Source of the DNA: Sphingobium psychrophilum
GTDB taxonomy: Bacteria; Pseudomonadota; Alphaproteobacteria; Sphingomonadales; Sphingomonadaceae
Length of the DNA: 64,000 nt
Direction of reading: 5' to 3'
NCBI RefSeq assembly: GCF_012927105.1
Contig: NZ_JABBFV010000001.1
Location: 434,001-498,000 of the forward strand
Of this stretch, positions 10,908-19,697 are shown in pieces. Made by a program: the position numbers and the translations under genes. How positions within the stretch are numbered: position 1 is the stretch's first letter; each line of letters begins with the position of its first letter. Under the pieces are notes generated by a model. The model worked only from the letters and a program-made list of their open reading frames with translations, was not told the DNA's origin and made no database searches.

Positions 10908-12272
10908 TTAACGGAACGCCGTCAATTTCCCGTCGTCAGCCAGCACATAGAGCATGTTGTTGGCGACGATCGGCGACAGCGACATGGACCGATCCATGTC
11001 CACCGTCGATTGCACCGATCCGGTTGTGGGATCGACATAGACCATCTCGCCGCGGGTCGATACGACGATCAGGCGGCCGCCAGCCAGCAGCGGGCCGGTC
11101 CAGCGGATCGCCTTGTCCTTCTTCTTTTCCTTCTGCCAGCGGCGCAACTGGCTGACCCAGCGGATCTTGCCGGTGGCGCGCGCGACGCAGAGCAGCCGGG
11201 CGTCGCTGGTCACCGCGAACACCCATTCGCCGACGACGGCCGGGGTCGAAATGCCCGCAATGTTGATTTCCCACAGGCGCTGGCCGCTGGTCAGTTCGTA
11301 AGATGCCATGCGGCCGCCCTGGCCGATCGCGAAGACGCGGCCGCGGTCGATCACCGGATCGGCGTCGATGTCGGTCAGCGACGCCACGGCGGTCGAAATG
11401 CTGGTGCGCGACAAGGCGTCGCCCCAAAGCGTGCGGCCGTTTTCGTACCGATAGGCGTTGATTTCGCCCGAACTATAACCTGCGATGACCGTGCCCTGCG
11501 CAGCGGCGGGGGCCGCGACGCCGAAAATGCCGGTGACCTGCAACGTGCCGCTATCGGTCCACTGGGTTTCGCCGTCGGACTGGTTGAGCGCGAAGACCTG
11601 ATTATCTTGGCCCATCACATAGACATGGCCGTTTTCCAGCGTCGGCGCGCCGCGCAGCGGGCCGGACAGATGCTTTTTCCAGAGGATCGCGCCGTCGGCG
11701 CCATTCAGCGCGAAGACGTCGCCAAAGCCCGTGCTGGCGAACACCCGGTCGCCCAGGACGCTGACGCCGCCGCCGAACAACACGCGGCCATTGCCCTTCC
11801 CCTCGGAGGGCAGGTTGGTCTGCCACAGCTTTGCGCCGCTCGCGGCGTCGAAGGCGATGACATGTGCGCCCGCGTCGGTCACGAACAGCTTTCCGCCGGC
11901 GACGACCGGCGATGCCGCCAGGCGCGCCTGGGGCGAGCTGCCCTCGATCGAGGCGGTCCAGACCTGCGCGGGCGATCCGCCCAGCGAGACATGGCCCATC
12001 GCCTTGGACGGGTCACCGCCCGGCTGCGACCAGCTGTCGTTGACATAGGGGGCGGGCAGCGTGACCTGCACATCGGCCAGGCTAGGCTCGATCTCGACGC
12101 CCTGTTCGTTGTTCAGGATCGACGTGCGGTTGCCGACGACCGGCGTCTTGGGGCCACCCTTCTTGCCGCCGATCACGCCGCAGCCAGCCAGCAGGGCGAC
12201 CATTGCGGCCATCGTTACGACACGGCCTATCGGCGCGAATTTCATGCAGGTCATTCCCATCCGCTCGGTCAT
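10908..12272 (-). CDS. bamB: Outer-membrane assembly lipoprotein BamB
   Basis: 454 residues. The N-terminus holds a lipoprotein signal ending in LLAGC, so the mature protein is lipid-anchored at that Cys. The rest is an eight-bladed PQQ-type beta-propeller with repeated AFDAASGAKLWQ-like blades. BamB is a periplasm-facing part of the BAM complex, which folds outer-membrane beta-barrels. Its start overlaps the stop of the upstream YfgM-like gene by 4 bp. An internal ATG nine codons in (MKFAPIG) is an alternative start closer to the signal peptide. Confidence 0.92.
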   Translation of the reverse strand: MTERMGMTCMKFAPIGRVVTMAAMVALLAGCGVIGGKKGGPKTPVVGNRTSILNNEQGVEIEPSLADVQVTLPAPYVNDSWSQPGGDPSKAMGHVSLGGSPAQVWTASIEGSSPQARLAASPVVAGGKLFVTDAGAHVIAFDAASGAKLWQTNLPSEGKGNGRVLFGGGVSVLGDRVFASTGFGDVFALNGADGAILWKKHLSGPLRGAPTLENGHVYVMGQDNQVFALNQSDGETQWTDSGTLQVTGIFGVAAPAAAQGTVIAGYSSGEINAYRYENGRTLWGDALSRTSISTAVASLTDIDADPVIDRGRVFAIGQGGRMASYELTSGQRLWEINIAGISTPAVVGEWVFAVTSDARLLCVARATGKIRWVSQLRRWQKEKKKDKAIRWTGPLLAGGRLIVVSTRGEMVYVDPTTGSVQSTVDMDRSMSLSPIVANNMLYVLADDGKLTAFR

Positions 12273-12967
12273 CCTTCGCTCGGCTCGGCCGGAATCTCGA
12301 CCGCGTCGATCCCCATTAATCCTGCCATCTGTCGCGCGCGTGAACGGATCGACTGCGGCACATTGGCGTCCTTCGCCATGGCGGCGAAGATCGGACCGGC
12401 CAGGTCGGTCTTGCCCATCTTCATATAGGCGATCGCCACCAGTTCACCGGCGCTGCCGAACCAGGGCGCGCCCTCGATCGCCAGCGGCTTCAATCGATCG
12501 ACCACCTGCTGGGGCTTGAGGCTTTCGAACTCCAGCGCGGTCTGGCGGATCAGCGCCAGGTCGCGATAGGGCTGGTCCAGATTGGTGTCGGCGGCCATCG
12601 CTGCATAAAGCGCGATCGCGCCCTTGGCGTCGCCTTTACGCGACGCGGCGCCGGCCTGCGTCAGCAGCGCGGACGCGCGATAACCCGGCTGGTCGGCCTT
12701 GGTCAGCGCATCGAGCTGCTTGGCGTCGGGCGTGCCGCCGCCGGCCGCCGTCGTCAGCACCGCGTCCATCTGCTCGGATACCGCTTGCGATTGGGTCTTG
12801 CTGTAATGCTGCCAGTAGAGCCAGCCGCCAAAGGCGACCAGGCCCAGTATGACGGCGACCAGAATCCAGCGGCCAAAGCGCTGCCAAAAGCCCAGAAGCT
12901 GGTCCTGGCGGACGGCATCGTCCACCTCGCGCATGAAGGCTTGGCTATTTTGCGGCGTCAGGGCCAC
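12269..12967 (-). CDS. YfgM-like membrane-anchored TPR protein
   Basis: 232 residues: a cytoplasmic N-terminus of about 30 residues, one transmembrane helix (about 34-52, WILVAVILGLVAFGGWLYW), then a periplasmic tetratricopeptide-like region. This is the TPR_21/YfgM architecture; E. coli YfgM is an ancillary partner of the SecYEG translocon and periplasmic chaperones. The gene order with bamB and der matches E. coli and supports the call. The protein ends in an acidic tail. Confidence 0.87.
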   Translation of the reverse strand: MALTPQNSQAFMREVDDAVRQDQLLGFWQRFGRWILVAVILGLVAFGGWLYWQHYSKTQSQAVSEQMDAVLTTAAGGGTPDAKQLDALTKADQPGYRASALLTQAGAASRKGDAKGAIALYAAMAADTNLDQPYRDLALIRQTALEFESLKPQQVVDRLKPLAIEGAPWFGSAGELVAIAYMKMGKTDLAGPIFAAMAKDANVPQSIRSRARQMAGLMGIDAVEIPAEPSEG

Positions 12968-13042
12968 GATATTCTCCGAGAAATGGATCAGAAACTAAGC
13001 GCACAGGGCGCGATCAATAGCGGTGCTTATGCCACAGGCAAA

Positions 13043-13915
13043 TCAATTTTTAGGTCGATAGACCTGATCGTCGGTGGGAAAGGCGCGGGTCCGTACTTCG
13101 GCGGCATAGCGGGCGGCCGCGCCGTCGATGGTCTGCGCCAGATTTTCATAGCGCTTCACGAAGCGGGGCACCCGATCGAACATGCCCAGCATGTCTTCGG
13201 TCACCAGCACCTGCCCGTCGCAATGGGCCGATGCGCCAATGCCGATGACGGGTACATCCACGCTGTCGGTGATGGCCACGGCCAGTTCCTCCATCACGCC
13301 TTCCAGCACCATGGCGAAGGCGCCGGCCTGCGCCACCGCGCGGGCGTCGGCCATGATCTTGGCATGTTCCTGCTGGCTCTTGCCGCGTGCGCCATAGCCG
13401 CCCAGCGCGTTCACCGCCTGCGGCGTCAGGCCGATATGCGCCATCACCGGGATACCGCGCTGGCTGAGGAAGGAAATCGTCTCCGCCATCGCCTCGCCGC
13501 CCTCCAGCTTGACGGCAGCGCAACCGGTTTCGGCCATCACCCGGCTGGCGCTGGCGAAGGCGTGTTGGGGCGAAGTTTCGTAGCTGCCGAAGGGCATGTC
13601 GACCAGGACGACGCTGTGATAGCTGCCCCGCACCACCGCCGCGCCATGGGCGATCATCATGTCGAGCGTGACGGCAAGCGTGGAGGGCAGGCCGTAAATC
13701 ACCTGGCCCAGCGAATCGCCTACCAACAGCATGTCGCAATGCGGGTCGAGCAATTGCGCCTGGCGCGCGGTATAGGCGGTCAGCATCACGAGCGGTTCGG
13801 CCGTCTTCCCCTCAAACTTGCGCCGCTGGATGGCGGGCACGGTCAGGCGCTTCATCGGTGCGGGCGTGGGGTTGGCGCGGCTGGTCGCGGTGTCGATCGT
13901 GAAGGTCGTGGACAT
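13043..13915 (-). CDS. panB: 3-methyl-2-oxobutanoate hydroxymethyltransferase
   Basis: 290 residues, the first committed step of pantothenate/CoA synthesis: it transfers a hydroxymethyl group from methylene-tetrahydrofolate to alpha-ketoisovalerate. The (beta/alpha)8 family motifs are clear: [13 protein letters not shown], the VKLEGG active-site segment, and AHIGLTPQ. The first 20 or so residues are a variable extension. No panC or panE is adjacent. Confidence 0.96.
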   Translation of the reverse strand: MSTTFTIDTATSRANPTPAPMKRLTVPAIQRRKFEGKTAEPLVMLTAYTARQAQLLDPHCDMLLVGDSLGQVIYGLPSTLAVTLDMMIAHGAAVVRGSYHSVVLVDMPFGSYETSPQHAFASASRVMAETGCAAVKLEGGEAMAETISFLSQRGIPVMAHIGLTPQAVNALGGYGARGKSQQEHAKIMADARAVAQAGAFAMVLEGVMEELAVAITDSVDVPVIGIGASAHCDGQVLVTEDMLGMFDRVPRFVKRYENLAQTIDGAAARYAAEVRTRAFPTDDQVYRPKN

Positions 13916-13957
13916 GGACGCGCTCTACCGCAGCCCGGCGCGGCGCGCAAATGCCGG

Positions 13958-13994
13958 ACGGGCCGAAGCGGCATGATGCGCCGCCCCGGCCCGT
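13958..13994 (-). terminator. Hairpin downstream of the TonB-dependent receptor gene
   Basis: An 8-bp outer stem (13958-13965 with 13987-13994) and a 5-bp inner stem GCGGC/GCCGC lie 11 bases past the receptor stop. No U-tract follows on the minus strand, so it may be a 3'-stabilising hairpin or a weak terminator. Confidence 0.45.
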
Positions 13995-14004
13995 ATCGCT
14001 ATGA

Positions 14005-16440
14005 TCAGAAGGAAACCTTGATCGTGCCGCCCCAGGTCTGCGGATCGCCGACCTGGCCGGCGATCAGGCCGGTGTTGCCCGGCGCGACCTGGAGATTTTC
14101 GATATAATCGACGTCGAAGGCGTTGCGCACCCAGCCGAAGATGTCGAACCCTTCGCCACGGAAGCCGGCGCGGAAGTTGGTCAGGGCATAGCCCTTCACG
14201 TCGGTATAGATGGACGGCGAGGCGTTGCTGTTCCAGTGCGACCGGTAGTTGCCATCGACGCCCAGATAGGCCTGACCTTCTTTAGCCAGTAGCGTGACAG
14301 GGATGTTATATTCCGCGCCGTAGGAGAAGGCCCATTTCGACACCCCGGGCAGGGTCTGGCCGGAAATGTCGCACTGGCGCGGGCTGAGCGCACCGGGGAC
14401 GCCCGGCTGCGAATAATCGGCCGCCTGGCCAGATGGCTGCAACGTGCCCCCCGACAATTCGGGCGGGCAGGGGGCGTTGGTGAACTTCTTATATTGGGCG
14501 TCGGTGTAGGCGCCATTGGCATAGGCGGTGAAACGGTCGCTCGCGACGATCTTGAGGTCCGCCTCGATCCCCTGCGACCGGACCTTTTCCGCATTGGCGA
14601 GGTAGCCACGCACGGTGCCGAACTGACCGCCATTCACGGTCGCCTGGAAATTCTTGATGTCGGTGCGGAAGGCGGAGAGGTTGAATGTTGCCCGGCGATC
14701 CCAGAACTGGGTCTTGAGGCCGATTTCATAATGGTTGACCGATTCCGGCTTCACCGTGCCGGCGTCATAATTGACGCTGTTATCGGCGTTGAGCGGCAGG
14801 CCGTTCTGGTTGATGCCCAGCGTCTTGAAGCTCTTGGCATAGGTCGCATAGGCAAGAACGTCGCGCGCGACCTTGTAATTGACGTTGAAATCATAGGTGA
14901 AGTTCCAGGCGCTGTCGGACGGCGCGCTGACCTGCGGCTGATAGACGCCGCACTGGGCGGCCAGCACCGATCCGGCGGTCGGCGTCGGCGTGCAACTGAT
15001 GACCGCGCCGGCACCATTGGTGACGATGCGTTCGTAGAAGCCCGATTTCTTGTCATAGTTGATGCGCGCGCCCGGCTGGATCGTCAGCGCGTCGGTGACC
15101 TTCCAGCTGACCTGGCCGAACAGCGCGGCGCTGGTGCTCTTGAGCCATTGCGTGTTGCTGGCGGTCAGCCCTTCCAGGACGCTCGGGTCGTTCGCCAATG
15201 CGCCGGTCAGGCTCCACTTGCTGGCGGCGCTGCCCTGCTGTTCGGTGCCCTGGGTGTCGATCCGCTGCTTGAAGCCGAACAGGCCGAGGACGAAATCGAC
15301 CTTCTCGCTTTCGTAATTATAGCGGAACTCCTGGCTATACTGATCCTGCTGCGACGGGTTTTGCGATTTGGCGACGATCGACAGGCCGGTGAAGTCGCGG
15401 TCATTTTCCGGTTTCCAGTCCCAGAAGCGCCAGGCGGTGACGGAGGTCAGCGTACCAGGGCCGACATCCCATTTGATCTTGGCCGACACGCCGCCGATCT
15501 TGTTGCCGGCGTTCAGGTTGCTGTCTAGGTCGGATAGCCGATCGTAGGGATTGCGGCTGGGGACGACATAATTTTGCGCGGCGGCCAGCGCATCATATTG
15601 GCGGGCGAGCGCGCGTTGGGTCTTGCCCACGCGCACGAAGGTCGTGCCGCAACATTCCGGGTCTTGCTTGCTATAGTCGCCCGACAGGGTGACGCTGAAA
15701 TCGTCATTGGGCTTGAACAGCAACTGGCCACGAATACCCAGATTATCCTGTTCGTTGATCCAGCGCTGGCTCGTCACATTGTAGAGCGTGCCGCGGCGGC
15801 TGGTCGCGGCGATCGCGATGCGGGCGGCGATCGTGTCGGTCAGCGGACCGGACACGGCGGCCTTGGCCTGCTTGTAATTGAGGTTGCCGACGGTCAGTTC
15901 GGCGCGGCCTTCGAAATCGAAGGTCGGCTGGTTGGTCGTGATGTTGATCGCTCCGGCCGTCGTGTTCTTGCCATAGAGCGTGCCCTGCGGCCCGCGCAGC
16001 ACTTCGACCTGGGCCACGTCGAGGAAGTCGAAGGTCGCGGCGGCCACGCGGCTGTTATAGACGTCATCGACATAGATGCCGACGCCCTGTTCGAAGCCGT
16101 CGCTGGTCAGGCCGAACGGCACGCCCAGGCCGCGGATATTGACAGACGTGTTGCGCGGGTTGGTGGTGTAAACCTGCAATGTCGGCGCGAGTTGCTGGAG
16201 CTTCACGATGTTGAAGTTACCGGTCGCCTCGATGCTGTCACCGCGGATCACGGATATAGCCAGTGGCACTTCCTGCGCGGTTTCCTGACGGCGGCGAGCG
16301 GTGACGACGATCACATCGCCGCGCACATTGGGTTGCTGGACGTCATCGGCGGCCGGCTGAGCCGCATCCTGCGCAAAGGCGTCGGGCGTGATGATGGAAG
16401 CGCCCGCGACGCTCGCGAGCAACAGAAAACGCGCAATCAT
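14005..16440 (-). CDS. TonB-dependent outer-membrane receptor
   Basis: 811 residues. A cleavable signal peptide (about 1-23, ending AFA-Q) is followed by a TonB-box-like segment (DVIVVTARRR), a plug domain with VEVLRGPQGTLYGKNTTAGAI, and a 22-strand type barrel ending in GGTIKVSF with a C-terminal Phe. It imports a scarce nutrient across the outer membrane using TonB energy. The ligand is not evident; the family in sphingomonads is large. The position next to a YezD protein and a small hydrolase suggests sulfur-related nutrition, as inference only. Confidence 0.94.
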   Translation of the reverse strand: MIARFLLLASVAGASIITPDAFAQDAAQPAADDVQQPNVRGDVIVVTARRRQETAQEVPLAISVIRGDSIEATGNFNIVKLQQLAPTLQVYTTNPRNTSVNIRGLGVPFGLTSDGFEQGVGIYVDDVYNSRVAAATFDFLDVAQVEVLRGPQGTLYGKNTTAGAINITTNQPTFDFEGRAELTVGNLNYKQAKAAVSGPLTDTIAARIAIAATSRRGTLYNVTSQRWINEQDNLGIRGQLLFKPNDDFSVTLSGDYSKQDPECCGTTFVRVGKTQRALARQYDALAAAQNYVVPSRNPYDRLSDLDSNLNAGNKIGGVSAKIKWDVGPGTLTSVTAWRFWDWKPENDRDFTGLSIVAKSQNPSQQDQYSQEFRYNYESEKVDFVLGLFGFKQRIDTQGTEQQGSAASKWSLTGALANDPSVLEGLTASNTQWLKSTSAALFGQVSWKVTDALTIQPGARINYDKKSGFYERIVTNGAGAVISCTPTPTAGSVLAAQCGVYQPQVSAPSDSAWNFTYDFNVNYKVARDVLAYATYAKSFKTLGINQNGLPLNADNSVNYDAGTVKPESVNHYEIGLKTQFWDRRATFNLSAFRTDIKNFQATVNGGQFGTVRGYLANAEKVRSQGIEADLKIVASDRFTAYANGAYTDAQYKKFTNAPCPPELSGGTLQPSGQAADYSQPGVPGALSPRQCDISGQTLPGVSKWAFSYGAEYNIPVTLLAKEGQAYLGVDGNYRSHWNSNASPSIYTDVKGYALTNFRAGFRGEGFDIFGWVRNAFDVDYIENLQVAPGNTGLIAGQVGDPQTWGGTIKVSF

Positions 16441-16475
16441 GATTATCCCCTTTATCCGGCTGTCCGGTGATCATT

Positions 16476-16505
16476 TTATCGCGGCATTTCCGGTGGTCCG
16501 GTCAA
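16476..16505 (-). promoter_or_regulatory. Possible promoter of the TonB-dependent receptor gene
   Basis: On the minus strand, TTGACC (16500-16505) is followed after 18 bases by CGATAA (16476-16481), in the leader of the receptor gene. Just upstream is TTTCATTCCC, which resembles a half-site of CysB-type sulfur regulators. Weak evidence. Confidence 0.3.
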
Positions 16506-16601
16506 AGCCGATACTATGGGAATGAAATGGCAATGCGGCTCACCCCCTGCCGCCTGGGCCGCTTGTCGCAGCCCGAAACTCTATGGCCCCCACCTGATCG
16601 C

Positions 16602-16802
16602 TCAGTTGGACAAGCGCGTTTTTTCCGTCACGTCGATCTGGACCACGCGCGCATCGTGTACGGTCAGCGTGATCGATCCGAAACGCAGCGCCTCCAGCAC
16701 GCTGCGCACCTTGTCGACGCTGGCGGCGATGTCGGGACGCAGCTCTGCGCGAGCGCCATCGATACGGGCGTGGCGGAGTTCGATCGGTTTATGTTCGCTC
16801 AT
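16602..16802 (-). CDS. YezD-family (DUF2292) small protein
   Basis: 66 residues. The C-terminal half, VRSVLEALRFGSITLTVHDARVVQ read as a pattern (helix, then G-S-I-T-L-x-V-x-D-x-x-V-x-Q-I-D), matches the DUF2292/YezD family. Its members are small, of unknown function, and often encoded near sulfur-assimilation genes. ATG at 16802 is preferred to the GTG six bases upstream because AGAGG stands 5 bases before it. It lies between the hydrolase and the TonB-dependent receptor on the same strand. Confidence 0.78.
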   Translation of the reverse strand: MSEHKPIELRHARIDGARAELRPDIAASVDKVRSVLEALRFGSITLTVHDARVVQIDVTEKTRLSN

Positions 16803-16820
16803 GGGCACCTCTGGCTCCGT

Positions 16821-16848
16821 CTAATATCTCAACTACAAAGATAGACAA
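16821..16848 (-). promoter_or_regulatory. Putative promoter of the YezD gene
   Basis: On the minus strand TTGTCT (16843-16848) and TATTAG (16821-16826) are 16 bp apart in an AT-rich island, and the implied start of transcription leaves a short leader containing AGAGG. The same TTGTCTA motif and spacing occur before the hydrolase gene. Confidence 0.5.
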
Positions 16849-16906
16849 AAAAGCAAATATAAGGGGCGCGCAAGTTTGTCTTGTCGCGCCCCTTTGGGGT
16901 GAGTCT

Positions 16907-17575
16907 CTACGGGTGGATGGTCGGGCGCACGGACTTGCGCTCCTGCTGGGCCATCGGCAGCGCCGGGCGCATCTGGCGCATGGCCGACGCCTGTTCCTGT
17001 GCATTGTCGATCAGCCGTTCGAGCAAAGATTGCCCAAACTGCCAGTCGCCCAGGCCCGATTGCGCGTTGATGTGGCCGGCATGGCCCGCATCGACAAATT
17101 GACTGCCCCAATATTTGCCGACGCTATGGGCGCGTTCGAAGAAGATATAGGGGTCGTCGCGACTACCCACCAGGATCGAGGGGAAGGGCAGTTGCGCGCG
17201 CGGGGTCGGGCCGAAGCCGCCGATCGTCTCTGGCGTTTCCATCCGGTCGCAGTCGGGCGGCGCGACCAGCAATGCGCCGGTCACCGGCCAGCCATAGGCT
17301 TGGCTTTGCAAGGCGCCCCACCAGGCGACGGCCAAGCAACCCAGGCTGTGCGCCGCCAAAATCACCGGGCCGTTCGCTTCGCGAATGGCGGCGTCGAGCC
17401 GCGTCACCCAGGCATTGCGATTGGGGCTGGCCCAACTGCCCAGGTCCACCCGCTCGCAATCGCCGCGCGTTTCTTCCCAGATTGTCTGCCAGTGACCCGG
17501 CCCGCTATTGTTGAGGCCAGGGATGGTCAGCACGACCGGTTGGCGCGTGTCACCCGAAAAACCGAATCGCTCCAT
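16907..17575 (-). CDS. RBBP9/YdeN-type alpha/beta hydrolase
   Basis: 222 residues. It opens with LTIPGLNNSGPGHWQT, the family's signature, then AHSLG with nucleophilic Ser, SRDDPY with the acid, and AGHIN with the catalytic His. These are small cytosolic serine hydrolases with poorly known substrates. A 25-residue basic tail follows the fold. A GAGGA ribosome-binding site precedes the ATG. The gene is first of three minus-strand genes (hydrolase, YezD, receptor), each with its own candidate promoter. Confidence 0.88.
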   Translation of the reverse strand: MERFGFSGDTRQPVVLTIPGLNNSGPGHWQTIWEETRGDCERVDLGSWASPNRNAWVTRLDAAIREANGPVILAAHSLGCLAVAWWGALQSQAYGWPVTGALLVAPPDCDRMETPETIGGFGPTPRAQLPFPSILVGSRDDPYIFFERAHSVGKYWGSQFVDAGHAGHINAQSGLGDWQFGQSLLERLIDNAQEQASAMRQMRPALPMAQQERKSVRPTIHP

Positions 17576-17608
17576 GGTCTGATCCTCATCCTTGCTATCG
17601 AGGCTCTG

Positions 17609-17636
17609 ACAATAATTCTATTTATCTGGTAGACAA
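17609..17636 (-). promoter_or_regulatory. Putative promoter of the hydrolase gene
   Basis: On the minus strand TTGTCT (17631-17636) and TATTGT (17609-17614) are 16 bp apart. The TTGTCTA heptamer and spacing repeat what is seen before the YezD gene, which suggests a shared sigma factor or regulator. Confidence 0.45.
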
Positions 17637-17719
17637 TAGGCAAGCGGCGAAATGTGGTGAAATCTAGGCAGCCGGAAAAACGCTCATCAAGCCGGATCGT
17701 CAACAGCGATGCGGCCGGA

Positions 17720-17734
17720 CCGGCATGATGCCGG
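17720..17734 (-). terminator. Small hairpin after the PRC-barrel gene
   Basis: CCGGCAT-G-ATGCCGG forms a 7-bp palindrome 30 bases past the PRC-barrel stop, within a GC-rich stretch. No U-tract follows, so termination is uncertain. Confidence 0.35.
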
Positions 17735-17763
17735 CCCGCCGATCGGTGGTGCTTGGCGGTGAT

Positions 17764-18129
17764 TTACCAAGGGTAGATGAGGCCATAATATTGGTAGACG
17801 TTGCGGCCATAGCCGTCGTCATAATGCGGCCGCTGGTCGGCGCCGTAGCGCGGCGCATCGTCGAGCAGTTTCTTGTCGAGGTCGACGACATAGCCGTGCT
17901 GGCCGGTGTCATAGGCCAGCATCGACCAGGGCAGGGGATAATGGTCGTGCCCGATGCCCAGAAAGCCGCCGAAGGAGAGGACGGCGTAGCGCACCTGTCC
18001 GCTGCGCTTGTCCACCATGAAGTTGGAGATCTTGCCCAGGCGGTCGCCCTGGCGGTTGTAGACCGCGGTGCCTTCCACCCGGTCGGACGCGATAAGGTCG
18101 CCATGATTTTCCATCGTCAGGTCAGTCAT
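17764..18129 (-). CDS. PRC-barrel domain protein
   Basis: 121 residues. A PRC-barrel is visible from about residue 10 to 85 (TAVYNRQGDRLGKISNFMVD, then VRYAVLSFGGFLGIG), and the tail is rich in Tyr, Asp and Gly. Stand-alone PRC-barrel proteins are common in alphaproteobacteria and often respond to stress, but their role is unproven. ATG at 18129 is chosen because AGGAG lies 7 bases upstream; another ATG two codons earlier is too close to that site. It is divergent from osmC. Confidence 0.85.
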   Translation of the reverse strand: MTDLTMENHGDLIASDRVEGTAVYNRQGDRLGKISNFMVDKRSGQVRYAVLSFGGFLGIGHDHYPLPWSMLAYDTGQHGYVVDLDKKLLDDAPRYGADQRPHYDDGYGRNVYQYYGLIYPW

Positions 18130-18230
18130 TGTCATGCTCCTGTGAGAAATGACGCTATGATGATGCAACCATGGGGGACCGCTGGGGTTCCTCCGGCTCA
18201 TACAACCACGCATCATCGGGAGCATAGGCC

Positions 18231-18662
18231 ATGAAGATCAATCGCAGCGGTTCGGCAGTCTGGACGGGCGGCCTGAAAGACGGGAAGGGCGCGATCTCTA
18301 CCCAGAGCGGCGCGCTGGACGCCTATCCCTATGGTTTTGCGACGCGCTTCGAAGGACAGCCGGGCAGCAACCCGGAGGAGTTGATCGCCGCCGCCCATGC
18401 GTCCTGCTTCACCATGGCGCTGTCGCTGATCCTGGGCGAAGCAGGGCTGACGGCGGAGAAGATGGAGACGACCGCGGTCGTGACGCTGGAAAAGCAGGAT
18501 GACGGTTTCGCCGTGACCGCAAGCAAACTGACGCTCAAGGCGACCATCCCCGGCACGGACGAGGCGACCTTTCAGGAACTGGCTGGCAAGGCCAAGGCGA
18601 ACTGCCCGATCTCCAAGCTGCTGAAGGCCGATATCAGCCTTGAGGCGGAACTGCTGAGCTGA
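18231..18662 (+). CDS. osmC: OsmC-family peroxiredoxin
   Basis: 143 residues. OsmC reduces organic hydroperoxides using two cysteines. Here the peroxidatic Cys is C59 in AHASCFTM and the resolving Cys is C125 in ANCPISK, both at expected places. The length fits the OsmC rather than Ohr subgroup. It is divergent from the PRC-barrel gene, so both may share an osmotic or oxidative stress promoter region (18130-18230). The end overlaps the convergent transporter gene by 29 bp. Confidence 0.93.
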   Translation: MKINRSGSAVWTGGLKDGKGAISTQSGALDAYPYGFATRFEGQPGSNPEELIAAAHASCFTMALSLILGEAGLTAEKMETTAVVTLEKQDDGFAVTASKLTLKATIPGTDEATFQELAGKAKANCPISKLLKADISLEAELLS

Positions 18663-19551
18663 CCACCGGACGCCTGGCGCGGACATGTTCGCGCCAGGCG
18701 ATATAGAGGCCGCTGGCGACAATCAGCGTCGCGCCGGCCCAGGTCGTCGCCATCGGCCAATTCTCCCCGATCGCGACGCCCAGCAGGGTGGTCCAGATGA
18801 TCGTCGTATAATCCATCGGCAGTACCACCGACACCGGTCCCCAGCGCAGCGCGGCGGTCAAGCAGAGTTGCGCGATGCCGCCGAACAGGCCGATCACCAG
18901 TAGTAATCCCCAGGTCAGCGCATCATGCGCCTGCGCGACGAAGGGCATGGCGATGCCCAGCGGGATCATCGACAGGACCGTGAACCAGAAGACGACGACG
19001 CCCGCCGATTCGGTCCGGCCCAGTTCGCGCAGCACCAGGCTGACGCTGGCGGTCACCAGGGCGGCGGTGATGGCGACGGCGACCCCCTGGATCGGGAAAT
19101 GGCCCGCATCCGGGCGTACGATCACCAGCACGCCGACGAAACCGACCAGCACCGCGGCCCAGCGATGGATGCCGGTCGCCTCCCGCAGAATCAGCGCCGA
19201 CAATATCGTGCCGAAGATCGGCATGGTGAACCCGATCGTCGCGGCTTCTGCCGGGGGCAGCAGGATGTAGGACAGGAAATTGAGCAGCATCCCCGTCAGC
19301 CCCAGCATCATGCGGCTGGCATGGATGCCGATCCTCTGGGTGCGCACGGTGCGCAGGCCACCCGCCAGCGCGACCCAGATGAGGATCATCGGCAGTGCAA
19401 AGGCCTGCCGGTAAAAAAGGGATTCGACCACATGGACGCCATGTTCGCTCGCCACCCGCACGGTCACGAACATCACCGACAGGCACAGCACGGCGATCAG
19501 GCGCAGCCCGATGGCGAAGAGCGGGCGATGGGGACGGGTAGGTGCGGTCAC
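18634..19551 (-). CDS. EamA/DMT-superfamily transporter
   Basis: 305 residues, about 10 transmembrane helices in two EamA repeats; the second half shows the PLDYTTIIW-type motif (read as LPMDYTTIIW) and a GE(N)-containing loop seen in drug/metabolite exporters. The C-terminus is short and basic. Substrate unknown. The last 29 bp overlap osmC in convergent orientation. Confidence 0.87.
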   Translation of the reverse strand: MTAPTRPHRPLFAIGLRLIAVLCLSVMFVTVRVASEHGVHVVESLFYRQAFALPMILIWVALAGGLRTVRTQRIGIHASRMMLGLTGMLLNFLSYILLPPAEAATIGFTMPIFGTILSALILREATGIHRWAAVLVGFVGVLVIVRPDAGHFPIQGVAVAITAALVTASVSLVLRELGRTESAGVVVFWFTVLSMIPLGIAMPFVAQAHDALTWGLLLVIGLFGGIAQLCLTAALRWGPVSVVLPMDYTTIIWTTLLGVAIGENWPMATTWAGATLIVASGLYIAWREHVRARRPVVSSAVPPQG

Positions 19552-19565
19552 GCCGCCGCCTTAGA

Positions 19566-19609
19566 GCGATTTCTAATCAGATGGAATCATCTGATGACTC
19601 GGAAATCGC
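19566..19609. repeat. Compound inverted repeat, first of three in tandem
   Basis: Outer arms GCGATTT (19566-19572) and AAATCGC (19603-19609) enclose a perfect 8-bp palindrome ATCAGATG-GAAT-CATCTGAT (19576-19595). Such short palindromic units are common in alphaproteobacterial intergenic DNA. Confidence 0.7.
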
Positions 19610-19624
19610 GGTAAAACATAAACC

Positions 19625-19663
19625 TTGAGCGGTTGATCCAATGTAATCGGATCAACCGCTCAA
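19625..19663. repeat. 15-bp perfect inverted repeat, second of three in tandem
   Basis: TTGAGCGGTTGATCC (19625-19639) is exactly complementary to 19649-19663 around a 9-base loop. It is separated from the third hairpin by a single base. Confidence 0.75.
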
Positions 19664-19664
19664 G

Positions 19665-19690
19665 CCCGGTTGCGCCGTGACGCAACCGGG
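19665..19690 (-). terminator. 10-bp perfect hairpin after the secreted methyltransferase gene
   Basis: CCCGGTTGCG (19665-19674) pairs with 19681-19690 around CCGTGA. It sits 7 bases past the stop of the minus-strand methyltransferase-like gene, so it is likely its 3' end, although no U-tract follows. Confidence 0.5.
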
Positions 19691-19697
19691 CCAGTCC

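Noticed and set aside
10899..12428. A 509-codon open frame opposite bamB
   Set aside because: Shadow of bamB; repeated His/Arg/Gln-rich text without homology.
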